DNA of 64,000 nt from Mesorhizobium neociceri (GTDB taxonomy: Bacteria > Pseudomonadota > Alphaproteobacteria > Rhizobiales > Rhizobiaceae), in assembly GCF_013520985.1 (NCBI RefSeq), contig NZ_JACDTY010000001.1, forward strand, positions 620,001 through 684,000, in the 5' to 3' direction. Under the pieces are notes generated by a model. The model did not search any database. It worked only from the letters and a program-made list of their open reading frames with translations, and was not told the origin of the DNA. Position numbers and translations under genes: made by a program. Shown piece by piece: positions 16,189-24,463 of this stretch. Positions within the stretch are counted from its first letter, which is position 1, and each line of letters begins with the position of its first letter.

Positions 16189-17166
16189 TCAGAACGTCAG
16201 GTAGATCAGCACCGCCGAAAGCAATCCGAACAACCCAATCAGCAGGTAGTCGGCGACCTGGTAGAGTTTCAGTGCCCGCCTGATGTCCAGGCTCTCGGCT
16301 TCGCGGCGGCCGCCTTCGCCCATGAACGCATCCTCGACGACAACGCCGCCATAGCTGCGCGGTCCCGCCAATGCCAGGCCGAGTGCGCCGGCCATTGCCG
16401 CCTCCGGCCAGCCGGCATTGGGCGAGCGGTGCTTTTTGGCGTCGCGTCGCACTGCTTCCCAGGCATTGCGCGGGTCGGCGTCGCTGACAAGAAAGGCGGC
16501 GGCAATGATGAGCAGTGCGGTCAGCCGGGAGGCCGGCAGGTTGATCCAGTCATCGAAAAGCGCTGCCGCGCGGCCGAAGGCCTCATGGCGCGGGGTGCGG
16601 TGGCCGATCATCGAATCGGCGGTGTTGGCCGCCTTGTAGGCGACGCCGCCGGCCAGCCCACAGACGCCGGTCCAGAAGGCCGGCGCGACGATGCCGTCGG
16701 AGAAATTCTCGGCCAGGCTTTCGATCGCGGCGCGGCTGACGCCGGCGTGGTCGAGCTTTTCGGGGTCGCGGCCGACGATGCGGGCAACCGCGATGCGGCC
16801 GAGCGCCAGCCCGCCTGTGTCCAGCGCATCGGCGACCGCTTCGACATGCTCGGTGAGACTCTTCTGCGACAGCAGCGACGAGGCGAGGATCGCGGTGACG
16901 ATCATGCCGGCGGGAAAGAGCTGCCAGAGCAGGATTTGCACGGCAAAGGCAATCGCCGCCGGCACCAGAACAATGACCAGCAACGCGTGTACGCCCCGGC
17001 GGCGACGCGAGGCGTCGGAATCAGTGGCGCGGTTGAGCCTGAGGTCGAGAAAGGATATCAGCCTGCCGAACCAGGTGACGGGATGGCCGACTGCACGGAA
17101 CAGCCAGTCCGGGTAACCCAGGATGCGTTCGATGGCCAGCGACAGGAAAGCGATCAGGATCGACAT
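16189..17166 (-). CDS. cobD: Adenosylcobinamide-phosphate synthase (CbiB/CobD)
   Basis: The 325-residue membrane protein has several hydrophobic helices and CbiB signatures: GYPDWLFRAVGHPVTWFGRL near the N-terminus, SRAAIESLAENFSDGIVAPA (about 144-163) and NTADSMIGHRTPRHEAFGRA (about 184-203). It joins aminopropanol or its phosphate to cobyric acid. Here cobD is used in the Pseudomonas denitrificans sense. It is on the opposite strand to its cob neighbours. Its start codon (17164-17166) overlaps that of cobC (17165-17167) within a CATG palindrome. Confidence 0.92.
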   Translation of the reverse strand: MSILIAFLSLAIERILGYPDWLFRAVGHPVTWFGRLISFLDLRLNRATDSDASRRRRGVHALLVIVLVPAAIAFAVQILLWQLFPAGMIVTAILASSLLSQKSLTEHVEAVADALDTGGLALGRIAVARIVGRDPEKLDHAGVSRAAIESLAENFSDGIVAPAFWTGVCGLAGGVAYKAANTADSMIGHRTPRHEAFGRAAALFDDWINLPASRLTALLIIAAAFLVSDADPRNAWEAVRRDAKKHRSPNAGWPEAAMAGALGLALAGPRSYGGVVVEDAFMGEGGRREAESLDIRRALKLYQVADYLLIGLFGLLSAVLIYLTF

Positions 17167-18220
17167 GAAGCTTTCTGATGGAGCGATTGCTGCGGTGGAT
17201 CATGGTGGATCCCTTGGCCGGGCGAGCGCGCTCTTCCCTCACGCGCCACAGCCTTTCGTCGATCTCTCGACAGGTATCAATCCGCACTCCTACCCGCTTT
17301 TCGAGCTGCCCGCCACCGCCCTGTCACGATTGCCGGAAGCCGGCCGCCTGCGTGAGTTGGCCAGGATCGCGGCCAGCGCCTATGGCGCGCCGTCGGCAGC
17401 CCATGTGGCAGCAGCTCCGGGCACGCAGATCCTGTTGCCGCGCGTCGCCTCCCTGGTGAGCCCCGGCCGGGCGCTGGTGCTCGGGCCGACCTATGCCGAG
17501 CACGCCAGAGCGGCTACGATTGCCGGCCATGCCGTGGCGGAGGTCGACGATGTCGAGGCGCTCGTCGCGGTCGACCTCGCGATCGTCGTCAATCCCAACA
17601 ACCCCGATGGACGCGTCGTGTCGCGGGAAAGGCTGCTGCGGCTTGCCGAGACATTGCGCGCCAAGGGCGGGTTGCTGGTCGTCGACGAAGCCTTCATGGA
17701 TGTCGGCCCGCACGCCGAAAGCCTGGCCGGCGATGTCGGGCAGGGCGGCATCGTCGTGCTGCGCTCGTTCGGCAAGTTCTTCGGCCTTGCCGGCCTGCGG
17801 CTCGGCTTCGCGCTTTCCGATGCGTTGACGGTCGAAAGGCTTGAAACGCAATTCGGACCGTGGGCTGTCGCCGGTCCGGCGCTGGAGTATGGCATTCGCG
17901 CGCTTGCCGATAGCGGCTGGCAGGCTGACATGCGACGCCGGCTGGTTTCGGATGCCGCGCGGCTCGACGCGCTGTTTGCGCGGTATGGCGTTCCCGTCGC
18001 CGGTGGCACGACGTTGTTTCGTTATCTTCAGATTCCGAACGCGGCCGGGCTCTTTTCGGCGCTCGGCGAGCGCGGCATCCTGCTCCGGCATTTTTCCGAC
18101 CGGCCGCAGGTGCTGCGTGCCGGGCTGCCTGGAAGTCGGGAGGAATGGCAAAGGCTCGAATCCGCGCTTGCCGACTGGGCCGCACGGCGCAACGATAAGC
18201 CGAAGGAGATCGCGCCATGA
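17165..18220 (+). CDS. cobC: L-threonine-O-3-phosphate decarboxylase-type aminotransferase
   Basis: The 351-residue class I/II PLP protein contains VDHGGSLGRA and FVDLSTGINPHSYP at the N-terminus, VNPNNPDGR near 145-153 and the PLP lysine in LRSFGKFFGLAGLRLGF. CobC supplies the (R)-1-amino-2-propanol phosphate arm of cobalamin with CobD. The start at 17165 is about 10 residues before the conserved HGG. The in-frame start at 17123 would reach 44 nt into antisense cobD. The 3' end overlaps the phosphatase gene by 4 nt. Confidence 0.9.
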   Translation: MKLSDGAIAAVDHGGSLGRASALFPHAPQPFVDLSTGINPHSYPLFELPATALSRLPEAGRLRELARIAASAYGAPSAAHVAAAPGTQILLPRVASLVSPGRALVLGPTYAEHARAATIAGHAVAEVDDVEALVAVDLAIVVNPNNPDGRVVSRERLLRLAETLRAKGGLLVVDEAFMDVGPHAESLAGDVGQGGIVVLRSFGKFFGLAGLRLGFALSDALTVERLETQFGPWAVAGPALEYGIRALADSGWQADMRRRLVSDAARLDALFARYGVPVAGGTTLFRYLQIPNAAGLFSALGERGILLRHFSDRPQVLRAGLPGSREEWQRLESALADWAARRNDKPKEIAP

Positions 18221-18726
18221 TCCATGTCTGTTCGCTAGCGAAGCTTGAGGAGACGGTGGCCAGAAGCGGCGCTGAGCGCGTGCTGTCGCTGCTCGCCGCC
18301 GGCACCGAGGTGACGCGGCCGACCTCGATATCAAGGGAAAACCACCTGCATCTGGTGATGCACGACATCGCGGTGGCGCAGGACGGCATGACCATGCCGG
18401 GCGAAGACCACGTGCGCAATCTGCTCGCTTTCGCCCGCAAATGGGACCGCGCCAAGCCCATGGTTGTGCATTGCTATGCCGGCATCAGCCGCTCGACGGC
18501 GTCGGCCTACATCATCGCGGCGGCATTGGCGCCGAAGCGCGACGAGGCGGAATTGGCGCAGACATTGCGGAAGCTTTCGCCCTCGGCGACGCCCAATCCG
18601 CGGCTGATCGCTGTGGCCGATACGTTGCTCTCACGCCAAGGTCGCATGATCGAGGCGATAGAGGCGATCGGGCGTGGCGCCGACGCTTTTGAGGGCACGC
18701 CTTTCGTTTTGAAAATCGACGGCTAA
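18217..18726 (+). CDS. Cys-based (tyrosine/dual-specificity-like) protein phosphatase
   Basis: The 169-residue protein has the C-x5-R catalytic loop VVHCYAGISRSTASAYI with C86 and R92; the general acid is probably D50 in MHDIAV. This fits the small prokaryotic tyrosine phosphatase-like family. It overlaps cobC by 4 nt, so it is co-translated with a cobalamin gene. Its substrate could be a phosphorylated B12 intermediate (CobC-type alpha-ribazole phosphatase belongs to a different, histidine-based family) or a protein. The link with B12 is contextual only. It converges on the creatininase-family gene with a 10-nt gap. Confidence 0.8.
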   Translation: MIHVCSLAKLEETVARSGAERVLSLLAAGTEVTRPTSISRENHLHLVMHDIAVAQDGMTMPGEDHVRNLLAFARKWDRAKPMVVHCYAGISRSTASAYIIAAALAPKRDEAELAQTLRKLSPSATPNPRLIAVADTLLSRQGRMIEAIEAIGRGADAFEGTPFVLKIDG

Positions 18727-18736
18727 AGGCGGGCCG

Positions 18737-19540
18737 CTACGCCAGCCAGTCGGCAAGCTTCGCCTTGCGCACGTCCTTCAGCAGGGTGATGAAACCGTCG
18801 GCCTGATGCTCCGCGGTCAGCCGGCCTTTTTCTGCTGTGGCGATCGAGGCGTCGCCGACGACGCCGTTCGGGTTGAGATCGCTGGCGATCCAGGCGAAGG
18901 CGTGCGTTCCGGTGTGGCGCAGCAGCGCAAACTCCGTCTCGGCGCGGGCGACCTTGGAGACGAAATTGTCGGCCTTGCCCATGTCGACCAGGTCCGGGCG
19001 GAAATGCAGCATCAGCGAGGTCTCGACGTCGCCGCCGTGAATGCCGTGGCGATCCTCCAGCTCGGTGTACATGCCGGCCGGGCGACCGAAGCGCTGCCAG
19101 CTGGTCTTCACCGCCAGCATCCTTTCACGCACGCGCAGTTCGCGCGTGACGATGCCCATGATCTCTTCATTGCCGCCATGCGAGTTGACGACGATCAGCT
19201 TCCTCACCCCGGCGCGGGCGATGGACAGGCCAAGCTCGGTCCAGGCATCGACCAGGGTCGTCGCCGGCAAGGTCAGCGTGCCCGGCGCATGCAGATGCTC
19301 GTTCGACTTGCCGACCGCCTGGACCGGCAGGATGCGGATGTCGAGATCGCCGGGCAGGCGGGCGATCACGGTCTCCAGCATGCCGTTCATGATCGATGTG
19401 TCGGTCGACACCGGCAGATGCGGGCCATGCTGCTCGATCGCCGCCACCGGCAGCACGGCAATCGTCGCCTCCGGATCGATCGCGGCGTATTCGGTGGTCC
19501 GGTAGTCGCCCCACCATACGCGTCTGTTTGCAACGGTCAT
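18737..19540 (-). CDS. Creatininase-family metal-dependent amidohydrolase
   Basis: The 267-residue protein shows the family's metal ligands: E and H in AAIEQHGPHLPVSTD (about 34-48), the NSHGGNEEI motif (about 118-126), and HGIHGGDVETSLML, which provides a further E/H pair. The family hydrolyses amide bonds in creatinine, formamidopyrimidines and related small rings, or 3-dehydro-inosose. The exact substrate is not clear from sequence. It lies downstream of a RidA gene on the same strand and divergent from an NMT1-type importer, suggesting action on an imported nitrogen compound. Confidence 0.82.
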   Translation of the reverse strand: MTVANRRVWWGDYRTTEYAAIDPEATIAVLPVAAIEQHGPHLPVSTDTSIMNGMLETVIARLPGDLDIRILPVQAVGKSNEHLHAPGTLTLPATTLVDAWTELGLSIARAGVRKLIVVNSHGGNEEIMGIVTRELRVRERMLAVKTSWQRFGRPAGMYTELEDRHGIHGGDVETSLMLHFRPDLVDMGKADNFVSKVARAETEFALLRHTGTHAFAWIASDLNPNGVVGDASIATAEKGRLTAEHQADGFITLLKDVRKAKLADWLA

Positions 19541-19677
19541 GTCATGCCTCTTTCATAGATGAGCCAGCCTTAGAGCTGGAACCCGAAATTGTCGATCCGG
19601 CCCTCCGCTATGGCTTCGGGTGTTCGTCGCTTGGAAAGCCAATTCTGCGGCTTTCCATCCGCTTCGCGGACCGCTCC

Positions 19678-20061
19678 TTACCCAGCCGCGATCGCCTCGA
19701 CCTCGACCTTGAATTCCGGTCGCGCAAAGCCTGACACGATCATCAGCGTCGAGGCTGGCGCAGGGCTGGAAAACAGGCGGTCGCGGACGTCCATATAGGG
19801 CCGCAGATGCGCTCGGTCGGTGACGTAGGCGTTGATGCGAACGATATCGCCTAGCCCCAGGCCGGCCTCGCCGAGGATCGCTGCTATGTTCTGGAAGCAC
19901 AATTCGGCCTGCGCGCCGGCATCCTCCGGGATCTGGTCATCCGCGGTGATGGCGACCTGACCGGAGCACAACACCAGCCGCTTGCCTGGGGGCACCTCGA
20001 CCCCGTGGCTGTAGCGGGCGAAAGGCGGCTTGATCGACTTCGGGGTGAGGAATCTGAACAT
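19678..20061 (-). CDS. RidA/YjgF-family protein lacking the catalytic Arg
   Basis: The 127-residue protein fits the RidA fold, with KRLVLCSGQVAITADDQIPE near 27-46 and the C-terminal KVEVEAIAAG strand. Enamine/imine deaminases of the family carry an Arg in P-A-R-T/A; here the matching segment reads SPAPASTLMIVSGF, so Ser replaces it. It probably belongs to a Rid subfamily with another role, such as binding or hydrolysing a pathway intermediate. It is upstream of the creatininase-family gene on the same strand (gap 137 nt, which includes a GGAAAGCC/GGCTTTCC hairpin at 19633-19656). Confidence 0.8.
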   Translation of the reverse strand: MFRFLTPKSIKPPFARYSHGVEVPPGKRLVLCSGQVAITADDQIPEDAGAQAELCFQNIAAILGEAGLGLGDIVRINAYVTDRAHLRPYMDVRDRLFSSPAPASTLMIVSGFARPEFKVEVEAIAAG

Positions 20062-20314
20062 GGAAATCTCCTGGATACGGCCAGCCTAGGGCCCGAAAGC
20101 AAGTCCCTCAAGATGCGGTGCATGTCGCTCGGGCGATTGTGGACAGGCGTCCAAAAAATAGGCACGATGCCTCCCGCACAGCATGACCCGTCCGGTCTCG
20201 GCAATGACGTCCGCGTGAAGCAGGCGGTCCGGGCGGTGGCATGTGTCTTGCTTCTTGGACCAATGGTGTCGAGCCCGGCGCGTGACGCTCCGGAGCCAAC
20301 AAAGGGTGGTGTCG

Positions 20315-21319
20315 ATGTACGGAAGACAGAAGATTTTGGCTGGCGCGCTCGCGCTGCTTGGGGCCAGCACGCTAGGTGCGGCCGCGAACGAAAAGGTCAC
20401 CTTCGGCACCAACTGGCTGGCCGAGCCCGAGCATGGCGGCTACTATCAGGCTGTCGCCGACGGAACCTATGCCGCATGCGGCCTCGACGTGACGATCTCG
20501 CAGGGTGGTCCGCAGGTCAGCGGGCGGCCGCTGCTGCTGGCCGGCAAGCTCGATTTCTACATGGGCGGCAATCTCTTGTCGGCCTTCGACGCCGTCCAGC
20601 AGGGCATTCCGATGCGCGTCGTGGCGGCCGATTTCCAGAAGGACCCGCAGGTCATCATGTCCCAGCCGGGGCAGGGGCTGGACAAATGGGAAGACCTGAA
20701 GAACGCCGACCAGTACATACTCGGCGACGAGGGCGCGCAGACCTTCTTCCAGTGGATGGTCACCGAGCTCGGGTTCGATGCGGCCAAGCGCGTGCCTTAC
20801 ACCTTCAATCCCGCGCCCTTCATCGCCAACAAGAAGTCGATCCAGCAGGGCTATGTCACCTCGGAGCCATTCGCGGTGCAGAAAGCGGGCGGCTTCCTGC
20901 CCAACCAGTTCCTGCTCGCCGACTATGGCTGGGAGACCTATGCGACCACCGTCGAGGTCATGCAGGACACGATCGACAAGCGGCCGGAGGTCGTCCAGTG
21001 CTTCGTCGATGGCTCGGCCAAGGGCTGGTACAACTACCTCTACGGCGACAACAAAGCCGCCAACGACATGATCAAGAAAGACAATCCTGACATGACGGAT
21101 GAGCAGATCGCCTTCTCGATCGAACAGCTGAAAAAGTTCGGCGTGGTCGATTCCGGCGATTCGGAAAAGCTCGGCATCGGCGCCATGACCGACGCACGCA
21201 TCCAGAGTTTCTACGACAAGATGGTCAAGGCCAAGGTCGCGCAGCCCGGCATCGACATCAAGAAGGCCTATACGCTGGCCTTCATCAACAAGGGCGTCGG
21301 GCTCGAGCTGAAGAAGTAA
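20315..21319 (+). CDS. ABC importer substrate-binding protein (NMT1/THI5-like)
   Basis: The 334-residue protein has a signal peptide (about 1-23, cleaved near GAAA-NE) and an NMT1/ThiY-like periplasmic fold. TFGTNWLAEPEHGGYYQAVA opens the first lobe and GGPQVSGRPLLLAGKLDF follows. Family members bind pyrimidines, sulfonates, nitrate or related small nitrogen compounds. The start at 20315 was chosen because the signal peptide begins there; the longer in-frame start adds 24 residues without family features. ATP-binding and permease genes follow directly. Confidence 0.88.
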   Translation: MYGRQKILAGALALLGASTLGAAANEKVTFGTNWLAEPEHGGYYQAVADGTYAACGLDVTISQGGPQVSGRPLLLAGKLDFYMGGNLLSAFDAVQQGIPMRVVAADFQKDPQVIMSQPGQGLDKWEDLKNADQYILGDEGAQTFFQWMVTELGFDAAKRVPYTFNPAPFIANKKSIQQGYVTSEPFAVQKAGGFLPNQFLLADYGWETYATTVEVMQDTIDKRPEVVQCFVDGSAKGWYNYLYGDNKAANDMIKKDNPDMTDEQIAFSIEQLKKFGVVDSGDSEKLGIGAMTDARIQSFYDKMVKAKVAQPGIDIKKAYTLAFINKGVGLELKK

Positions 21320-21321
21320 TC

Positions 21322-22146
21322 GTGAGACTGGAGACAATGGCGCAGGCGCCCATGACGGCATCGGGTGAAAGCCCGATGCTGCTGGCGCTGCGCCATGTTG
21401 GCAAGGTGTTTTCCAACGGCGTCACGGCGCTGAGCGATGTCGATCTCACTATTCGCGAGGGTGATTTTCTCAGCCTGCTCGGGCCGTCCGGCTGCGGCAA
21501 GTCGACGGCGCTCAGGCTGATCGCCGGCCTGTCGACGCCGACCTCAGGCGTGCTCGACTGGCGCGGCTCGATCGACCGCGCCAACATCGGCTTCGTCTTC
21601 CAGGAGCCGACGCTGCTGCCCTGGGCCAATGTCTTCGATAATGTCTGGCTGCCGCTGCGGCTAAAAGGCATCTCGCGGGCCAAGGCTGCACCGGCGGTGA
21701 CGGAAATGCTGGCGCGGGTGCATCTGACCGGTTTCGAGAACGCAGTACCGCGCGAGCTTTCCGGCGGCATGAAGATGCGCGTCTCGATCGCGCGCGCCAT
21801 GGTGACCAAGCCACGCATCCTGTTGATGGACGAGCCGTTCGCCGCACTCGACGAGATCACCCGCTTCAAGCTCAACAACGATCTTCTGGAGCTGTGGCAG
21901 GACGAGCGCTTCACCGTCGTCTTCGTCACCCACAGCGTCTTCGAAAGCGTGTTCCTGTCCAACCGTGTCGTCGTCATGGCGGCACGGCCGGGCCGCGTCC
22001 ATGCAGAGTTGGCAATCGATGCGGCCTATCCGCGCGACGAGGTGTTTCGCACCTCGCCCGACTATGCCGCGCTCTGCCGCCAGGCCTCGGACATTCTGGT
22101 CAATGCCATCAACACATCAGCCGGACCACACCATGACGGCCATTGA
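21322..22146 (+). CDS. ABC importer ATP-binding protein (SsuB/TauB-like)
   Basis: The 274-residue ATPase has Walker A (GPSGCGKSTA), a Q loop in FVFQEPTLLPW, the signature LSGGMKMRVSIARAM, Walker B (RILLMDEPFAALDE) and the switch His in VFVTHSVFESVFL. It energises import together with the adjoining permease. A GTG start 2 nt after the binding-protein stop is used; the ATG at 21337 is an alternative. The 3' end overlaps the permease gene by 14 nt. Confidence 0.92.
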   Translation: MRLETMAQAPMTASGESPMLLALRHVGKVFSNGVTALSDVDLTIREGDFLSLLGPSGCGKSTALRLIAGLSTPTSGVLDWRGSIDRANIGFVFQEPTLLPWANVFDNVWLPLRLKGISRAKAAPAVTEMLARVHLTGFENAVPRELSGGMKMRVSIARAMVTKPRILLMDEPFAALDEITRFKLNNDLLELWQDERFTVVFVTHSVFESVFLSNRVVVMAARPGRVHAELAIDAAYPRDEVFRTSPDYAALCRQASDILVNAINTSAGPHHDGH

Positions 22147-22984
22147 GCAAACCGTGCTGACCCTCGATCCGGAGGAGGCCGGCCGCGTGCGCCAGGAGCG
22201 GCTGGAGCGGATCGGCCGATGGGTCTTGCCACTGGCGATCATGATCCTGGCGATCTGGCTGTGGGATCGCGTCTGCGTCTGGAATGAGATCCCGAAATAC
22301 ATCCTGCCGCGCCCGGGCGTGGTGCTGCAGACGCTCTATGACGATGCCGGGCTGCTGTTCTCCTCGCTGCTGGTGACGCTCAGGATCACCTTCCTCAGCC
22401 TGGTGCTTGCCGTCATCGGCGGCGTCGGGCTGGCGGTGCTGTTTGCGCAATCGAAATGGGTGGAGATGTCGTTTTTCCCCTTCGCCATCGTGCTGCAGGT
22501 GACGCCGATCGTGGCGATCTTCCCGCTGATCAACATCTATGTGAACAATCAGACGGTGAAACTGCTGCTCTGCGCCTGGATCGTCGCCTTCTTCCCGATC
22601 CTGTCCAACACCACGCTTGGCCTCAATTCGGTCGACCGCAACCTGCGCGACATGTTCAAGCTCAACGGCGCGACGCGCTGGCAGCAATTGCGCTATCTCA
22701 GGCTGCCGGCGGCGATGCCGTATTTCCTCGGCGGCCTGAAGATTGCCGGAGGCCTGTCGCTGATCGGCGCCGTGGTGGCCGAGTTCGTCGCCGGCGCGCA
22801 GGGGCAGTCGTCGGGATTAGCGTCGCGCATCATCGAGGCCGGCTACCGGCTCAATGCACCAAGGCTGTTTGCGGCGCTGATCCTGATCTCGCTCACCGGC
22901 ATCTTGATCTTCCTGGTGCTGTCGCTGGTGTCGCATCTCGTCCTGCGGCGCTGGCACGAGAGCGCGCTGAAGCAGGAGCGATAG
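22133..22984 (+). CDS. ABC importer permease (BPD_transp_1)
   Basis: The 283-residue inner-membrane protein has about six helices. Its ATPase-coupling (EAA-like) loop contains MFKLNGATRWQQLRYLRLPA. It belongs to the SsuC/TauC/ThiX-like permease family. The start at 22133 gives a cytoplasmic N-terminus of about 30 residues and overlaps the ATPase gene by 14 nt. It completes the three-gene importer 20315-22984 and is followed by a palindromic repeat. Confidence 0.9.
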   Translation: MTAIEQTVLTLDPEEAGRVRQERLERIGRWVLPLAIMILAIWLWDRVCVWNEIPKYILPRPGVVLQTLYDDAGLLFSSLLVTLRITFLSLVLAVIGGVGLAVLFAQSKWVEMSFFPFAIVLQVTPIVAIFPLINIYVNNQTVKLLLCAWIVAFFPILSNTTLGLNSVDRNLRDMFKLNGATRWQQLRYLRLPAAMPYFLGGLKIAGGLSLIGAVVAEFVAGAQGQSSGLASRIIEAGYRLNAPRLFAALILISLTGILIFLVLSLVSHLVLRRWHESALKQER

Positions 22985-23000
22985 GGAAATGTCGGCGCGA

Positions 23001-23160
23001 AACACCCCCCTCTGGCCTGCCGGCCATCTCCCCCTCAAGGGGGGAGATCAACTCTCATTTTTGCTTTCACCAATCATTGCCACAAGATGGGCGCTGTCAG
23101 CGAAACTGCTAATCTCCCCCCTTGAGGGGGAGATGCCCGGCAGGGCAGAGGGGGGCAGTT
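23001..23160. repeat. Palindromic repeat copy 1, CCCCCTCTGGCCTGCCGG type
   Basis: The 160-bp element has terminal inverted repeats of about 48 nt (23001-23048 and 23112-23160). The outer ends read AACACCCCCCTCTGGCC and the complement of GGGCAGAGGGGGGCAGTT; the inner ends contain CTCCCCCTCAAGGGGGGAG. The core of about 63 nt differs from that of copy 2 (25880-26041). No transposase ORF is present. It ends 1 nt before the TTG start of the amidohydrolase, so its G-rich tail is also the only candidate ribosome binding site of that gene. Confidence 0.8.
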
Positions 23161-23161
23161 C

Positions 23162-24463
23162 TTGATTCCAACCTCTGGCTCTTTCCATCTCGCCAATGTC
23201 CGCGTTCATCGATCCCTGACGCCAGGCCTCACCGCAACCTTCGATGCTGACGGTTTCGCGCTGGCCGACATCACCGTCGCCGACGGCAAGATCTCAGGCA
23301 TCGCCGCGCATAAGAAATCAAAAACGCTGGCGGATGCCATCGACCTCGCCGGCCGCATCGTGCTGCCGTGTTTCGTCGATTGCCATACCCATATCGACAA
23401 GGGCCACATCTGGCCGCGCAAGCCCAATCCCGACGGCAGTTTCATGGGCGCGCTCAATGCCACCGGCGCCGACCGCGCCGCGCGCTGGAGCGCCGAGGAT
23501 GTCGCGCGGCGCATGGATTTCTCGCTGCGCTCGGCCTATGCGCACGGCACCAGGGCGCTGCGTACGCATCTCGACAGCGTGCCGCCGCAAGAGGAGATCT
23601 CCTGGCCGGTGTTCGAGGCGATGCGGGAGAAATGGCGCGGCCGCATCGAATTGCAGGCGGCCTGTCTGCTCGGCATCGAAGGCGTGCGCGACAAAAAATG
23701 GTTCGAGAGATTGGCCAAGCGGGTCGCTGCGGCCAAGGGCGTCCTCGGCGTGGTCACCTATATGGTGCCCGACCTTGAGGAGCTGCTCGACAAGGTGTTC
23801 GCCGAGGCGATCAAGCATGGGCTCGACCTCGATTTCCACGCCGATGAGACCGACGATGTCGCGGCGATCTCGCTGAAGAAGATCGCCGAAGCTGCCCTCT
23901 GGAATGGCTTTGAGGGCAACATCCTGGTCGGACATTGCTGCTCGCTGGCACGCCAGCCGGACCTCGACGTGCTGGATACACTGGACAAGGTGGCCAAGGC
24001 CGGGCTGGCGGTTGTGTCGCTGCCGATGTGCAATCTCTATTTGCAGGACCGGCGTGCCGACCAGACCACGCCACGATGGCGCGGGGTGACGCTGCTGCAC
24101 GAGATGAAGGCGCGGGGCATTCCGGTCGCCGTCGCCTCCGACAACACCCGCGACCCGTTCTATGCCTATGGCGATCTCGACATGCTGGAGGTCTACCGCA
24201 TGGCGACGCGCATCCTGCATTTCGACCATCCGGTCGGGGACTGGCCGCAGGCGGTGGCCTCGACGCCGGCCAAGGTGATGCGGCTCGATGGTGTCGGCAC
24301 GCTCGCCACTGGCGGCAGCGCGGATTTCATCGTCTTCAAGGGCCGGAGCTGGACGGAATTGCTGTCGCGGCCCGAATCGGATCGCATCGTCGTACGCGAC
24401 GGCAAGGCGATCGACAGGCAATTGCCCGACTATGCCGAGCTCGACGAACTGATGGTGGACTAA
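23162..24463 (+). CDS. Amidohydrolase, cytosine-deaminase-like
   Basis: The 433-residue metallo-amidohydrolase has the H-x-H ligands in VDCHTHIDKGHIWPR (about 71-85), DLDFHADETDD (about 222-232), the GHCCSLA histidine and a late Asp in VASDNTRDPFYAYGD. This order matches CodA-type cytosine deaminases and related N-heterocycle hydrolases. A TTG start one base after the palindromic repeat is used; no better in-frame start precedes the conserved domain. Its stop overlaps the ATG of the next gene (TAATG). The substrate is unknown; the context points to a ring nitrogen compound imported by the adjoining ABC system. Confidence 0.85.
   Translation: MIPTSGSFHLANVRVHRSLTPGLTATFDADGFALADITVADGKISGIAAHKKSKTLADAIDLAGRIVLPCFVDCHTHIDKGHIWPRKPNPDGSFMGALNATGADRAARWSAEDVARRMDFSLRSAYAHGTRALRTHLDSVPPQEEISWPVFEAMREKWRGRIELQAACLLGIEGVRDKKWFERLAKRVAAAKGVLGVVTYMVPDLEELLDKVFAEAIKHGLDLDFHADETDDVAAISLKKIAEAALWNGFEGNILVGHCCSLARQPDLDVLDTLDKVAKAGLAVVSLPMCNLYLQDRRADQTTPRWRGVTLLHEMKARGIPVAVASDNTRDPFYAYGDLDMLEVYRMATRILHFDHPVGDWPQAVASTPAKVMRLDGVGTLATGGSADFIVFKGRSWTELLSRPESDRIVVRDGKAIDRQLPDYAELDELMVD

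Noticed and set aside
19633..19656. GGAAAGCC/GGCTTTCC hairpin as terminator of the RidA gene
   Set aside because: No T-tract follows on the minus strand, so termination is not supported.
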